NCBI GenBank assembly: GCA_963556195.1
Contig: OY744525.1
Location: 56,361,946 to 56,425,945, forward strand
Length of the DNA: 64,000 nucleotides
Origin: Sepiola atlantica
Lineage: Eukaryota > Mollusca > Cephalopoda > Sepiida > Sepiolidae
Direction: 5' to 3'
The position numbers and the translations under genes are program-made. Shown here one piece after another: positions 63,252 to 64,000 of the stretch. Position 1 is the stretch's first letter. The number at the start of each line of letters is the position of its first letter. The notes under the pieces were generated by a model. The model was given only the letters and a program-made list of their open reading frames with translations. It was not told where the DNA came from and ran no database searches.

Positions 63252-64000
63252 ATTCGTGTTACCTGTGAATGTTAGGCTGAAGAGTTTGAATGTTGGACTC
63301 TCGGGTAGAGTATTATTTGCCATGGCAATCGGTGGTTGAAGAGGTTTCTTGTAGTTATTGAAGGAAAGGAGCTTTGTCTTAGCAGCATTAAATGTTACCA
63401 TCCATTTATGACCCCATTCCACTACAGACTGGAGGTAACTTTCTAAGGATTCAGTCATTGCCTCAGATATGTGTGCATCCATTTTGCTCATATGATAAGA
63501 GTAGAGCGTGGTGTTGTCAGCAAATATATCCATATCAGATAAAATGACATCAGAGAGGTCGTTTATGAAAATCAGGAACAATAAAGGTCTAAGGCTCGAT
63601 CCCTGGGATACACCTGCATTTATGTCATGTTGTTTGGATGAACAGGCATCAAGGACAACCTGGATCTTTCTTTTGGTTAGGAAGGATCTAATTATATTAA
63701 ATATTTGTCCAGTAATACCATATGAATTAATTTTTATGAAAAGCCTTTTATGCCAGACCTTGTCAAAGGCTTTGGATATATGAAACGCTACCACCCTAGC
63801 TTCACCTGCCTTGTCCAGTGTATGGTATATGTGTTCGGAGATGACCGTTAGGATATCCGCTGTAGATCGTGCTTGCCTAAATCCATACTGATGGTCAGAA
63901 AAAAGTTTAGCATTAACAAGGTGCCAGACTATCGCTAGATTGATTAAGGATTCAAAGATTTCAGCAAAAAGCGAGAGTAGACTGATGGGGCGATAATTCT
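63252..64000 (-). pseudogene. LINE reverse transcriptase, partial (same family as 8735-9450)
   Basis: On the minus strand 63794-63345 encodes VAFHISKAFDKVWHKRLFIK (motif A; the usual first Asp of LDxSKAFD is changed), NAGVSQGSSLRPLLFLIFIN (motif B) and DMDIFADNTTLYS, where the usual FADDT is FADNT. Then come EWGHKWMVTFNAAKTKLLSF and further C-terminal residues. 63252-63345 matches 9355-9450. Expected downstream sequence (as at 9356-8735) is absent, so this copy is cut on its 3' side at the RAG-like junction. It continues off the window on its 5' side. Substitutions at catalytic Asp positions make it inactive. Confidence 0.85.

Larger units (their letters stand above)
58616..64000 (+). other. 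SDHB: SDHB intron 2, 5' part (continues past window)
   Basis: Begins GTAAGAG. No exon with the expected D-P-D...Q-T-Y-E-V continuation was found to the window end. It holds, in order, a mariner derivative, LINE ends, a RAG1/Transib-like transposon and a further LINE. Confidence 0.6.

Noticed and set aside
63508..63783. 91-codon plus-strand open frame at the window end
   Set aside because: Antisense of the LINE reverse transcriptase (motif B and FADN region).

Overview
The window is eukaryotic, AT-rich and mostly made of transposable-element debris: degraded LINE fragments, Tc1/mariner-like fossils, foldback (MITE-like) elements, small-RNA-derived repeats and long (AT)n tracts. It reads as a mollusc genome, most likely a cephalopod such as an octopus. 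The reasons are a one-exon multi-C2H2 zinc-finger gene, LINE fragments of types I associate with octopus genomes, and host introns of many kilobases. The species call is an inference from style; no sequence here proves it.

Two host genes can be supported, both on the + strand. The first is a 402-aa protein with twelve C2H2 zinc fingers, encoded by one exon at 21331-22539 with a splice acceptor in its 5' UTR. The second is the 5' end of what I identify as succinate dehydrogenase iron-sulfur subunit (SDHB). Exon 1 is at 49254-49319 (start codon and mitochondrial presequence) and exon 2 at 58541-58615 (ending in the KKFTIYRW signature). A pair of inverted ETS/GABP sites and a YY1-like ATGGCG context lie at the start. 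Everything from 49320 to 58540 is intron 1, and everything after 58615 appears to be intron 2, so the last 15 kb of repeats sit inside this gene.

The most notable element is at 60841-63251, inside SDHB intron 2. It is a disrupted transposase of the RAG1/Transib superfamily, with the first two catalytic Asp residues and the CxxC zinc-binding pair still visible. Its left boundary falls at CACACTG, close to the V(D)J heptamer CACAGTG. At that base the homology of the interrupted LINE stops. A second copy of the same terminus begins CACAGTA at 8238. The 3' part, with the third acidic residue, is missing: a reverse-oriented LINE begins at about 63252 and runs to the window end.

The other large structures are as follows. 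At 15.3-19.3 kb is a near-perfect inverted duplication with two 1529-bp arms around a 452-bp spacer; it contains a truncated, unclassified transposase-like gene and a mirrored copy of its C-terminus. At 42752-46207 is a nearly complete LINE with an uninterrupted 1113-codon endonuclease/reverse-transcriptase frame and an overlapping ORF1 tail; it is nested in another repeat. At 50209-54337 is a 4.1-kb nested palindromic element. Repeats with heads derived from U2 snRNA and 5S rRNA are present in several copies.

Layout: 1-8.2 kb holds unassigned sequence, microsatellites and four foldback elements. 8.2-15 kb holds a RAG-like terminus, LINE 3' ends, U2- and 5S-derived repeats. 15.3-19.3 kb is the inverted duplication. 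19.7-24.7 kb holds LINE fragments, a tandem duplication, the zinc-finger gene and a mariner fossil. 25-42 kb is dense repeats. 42.7-46.3 kb is the nested LINE. 47.2-48.5 kb holds gag-like remains. 49.2-64 kb is the SDHB 5' region with element-filled introns.
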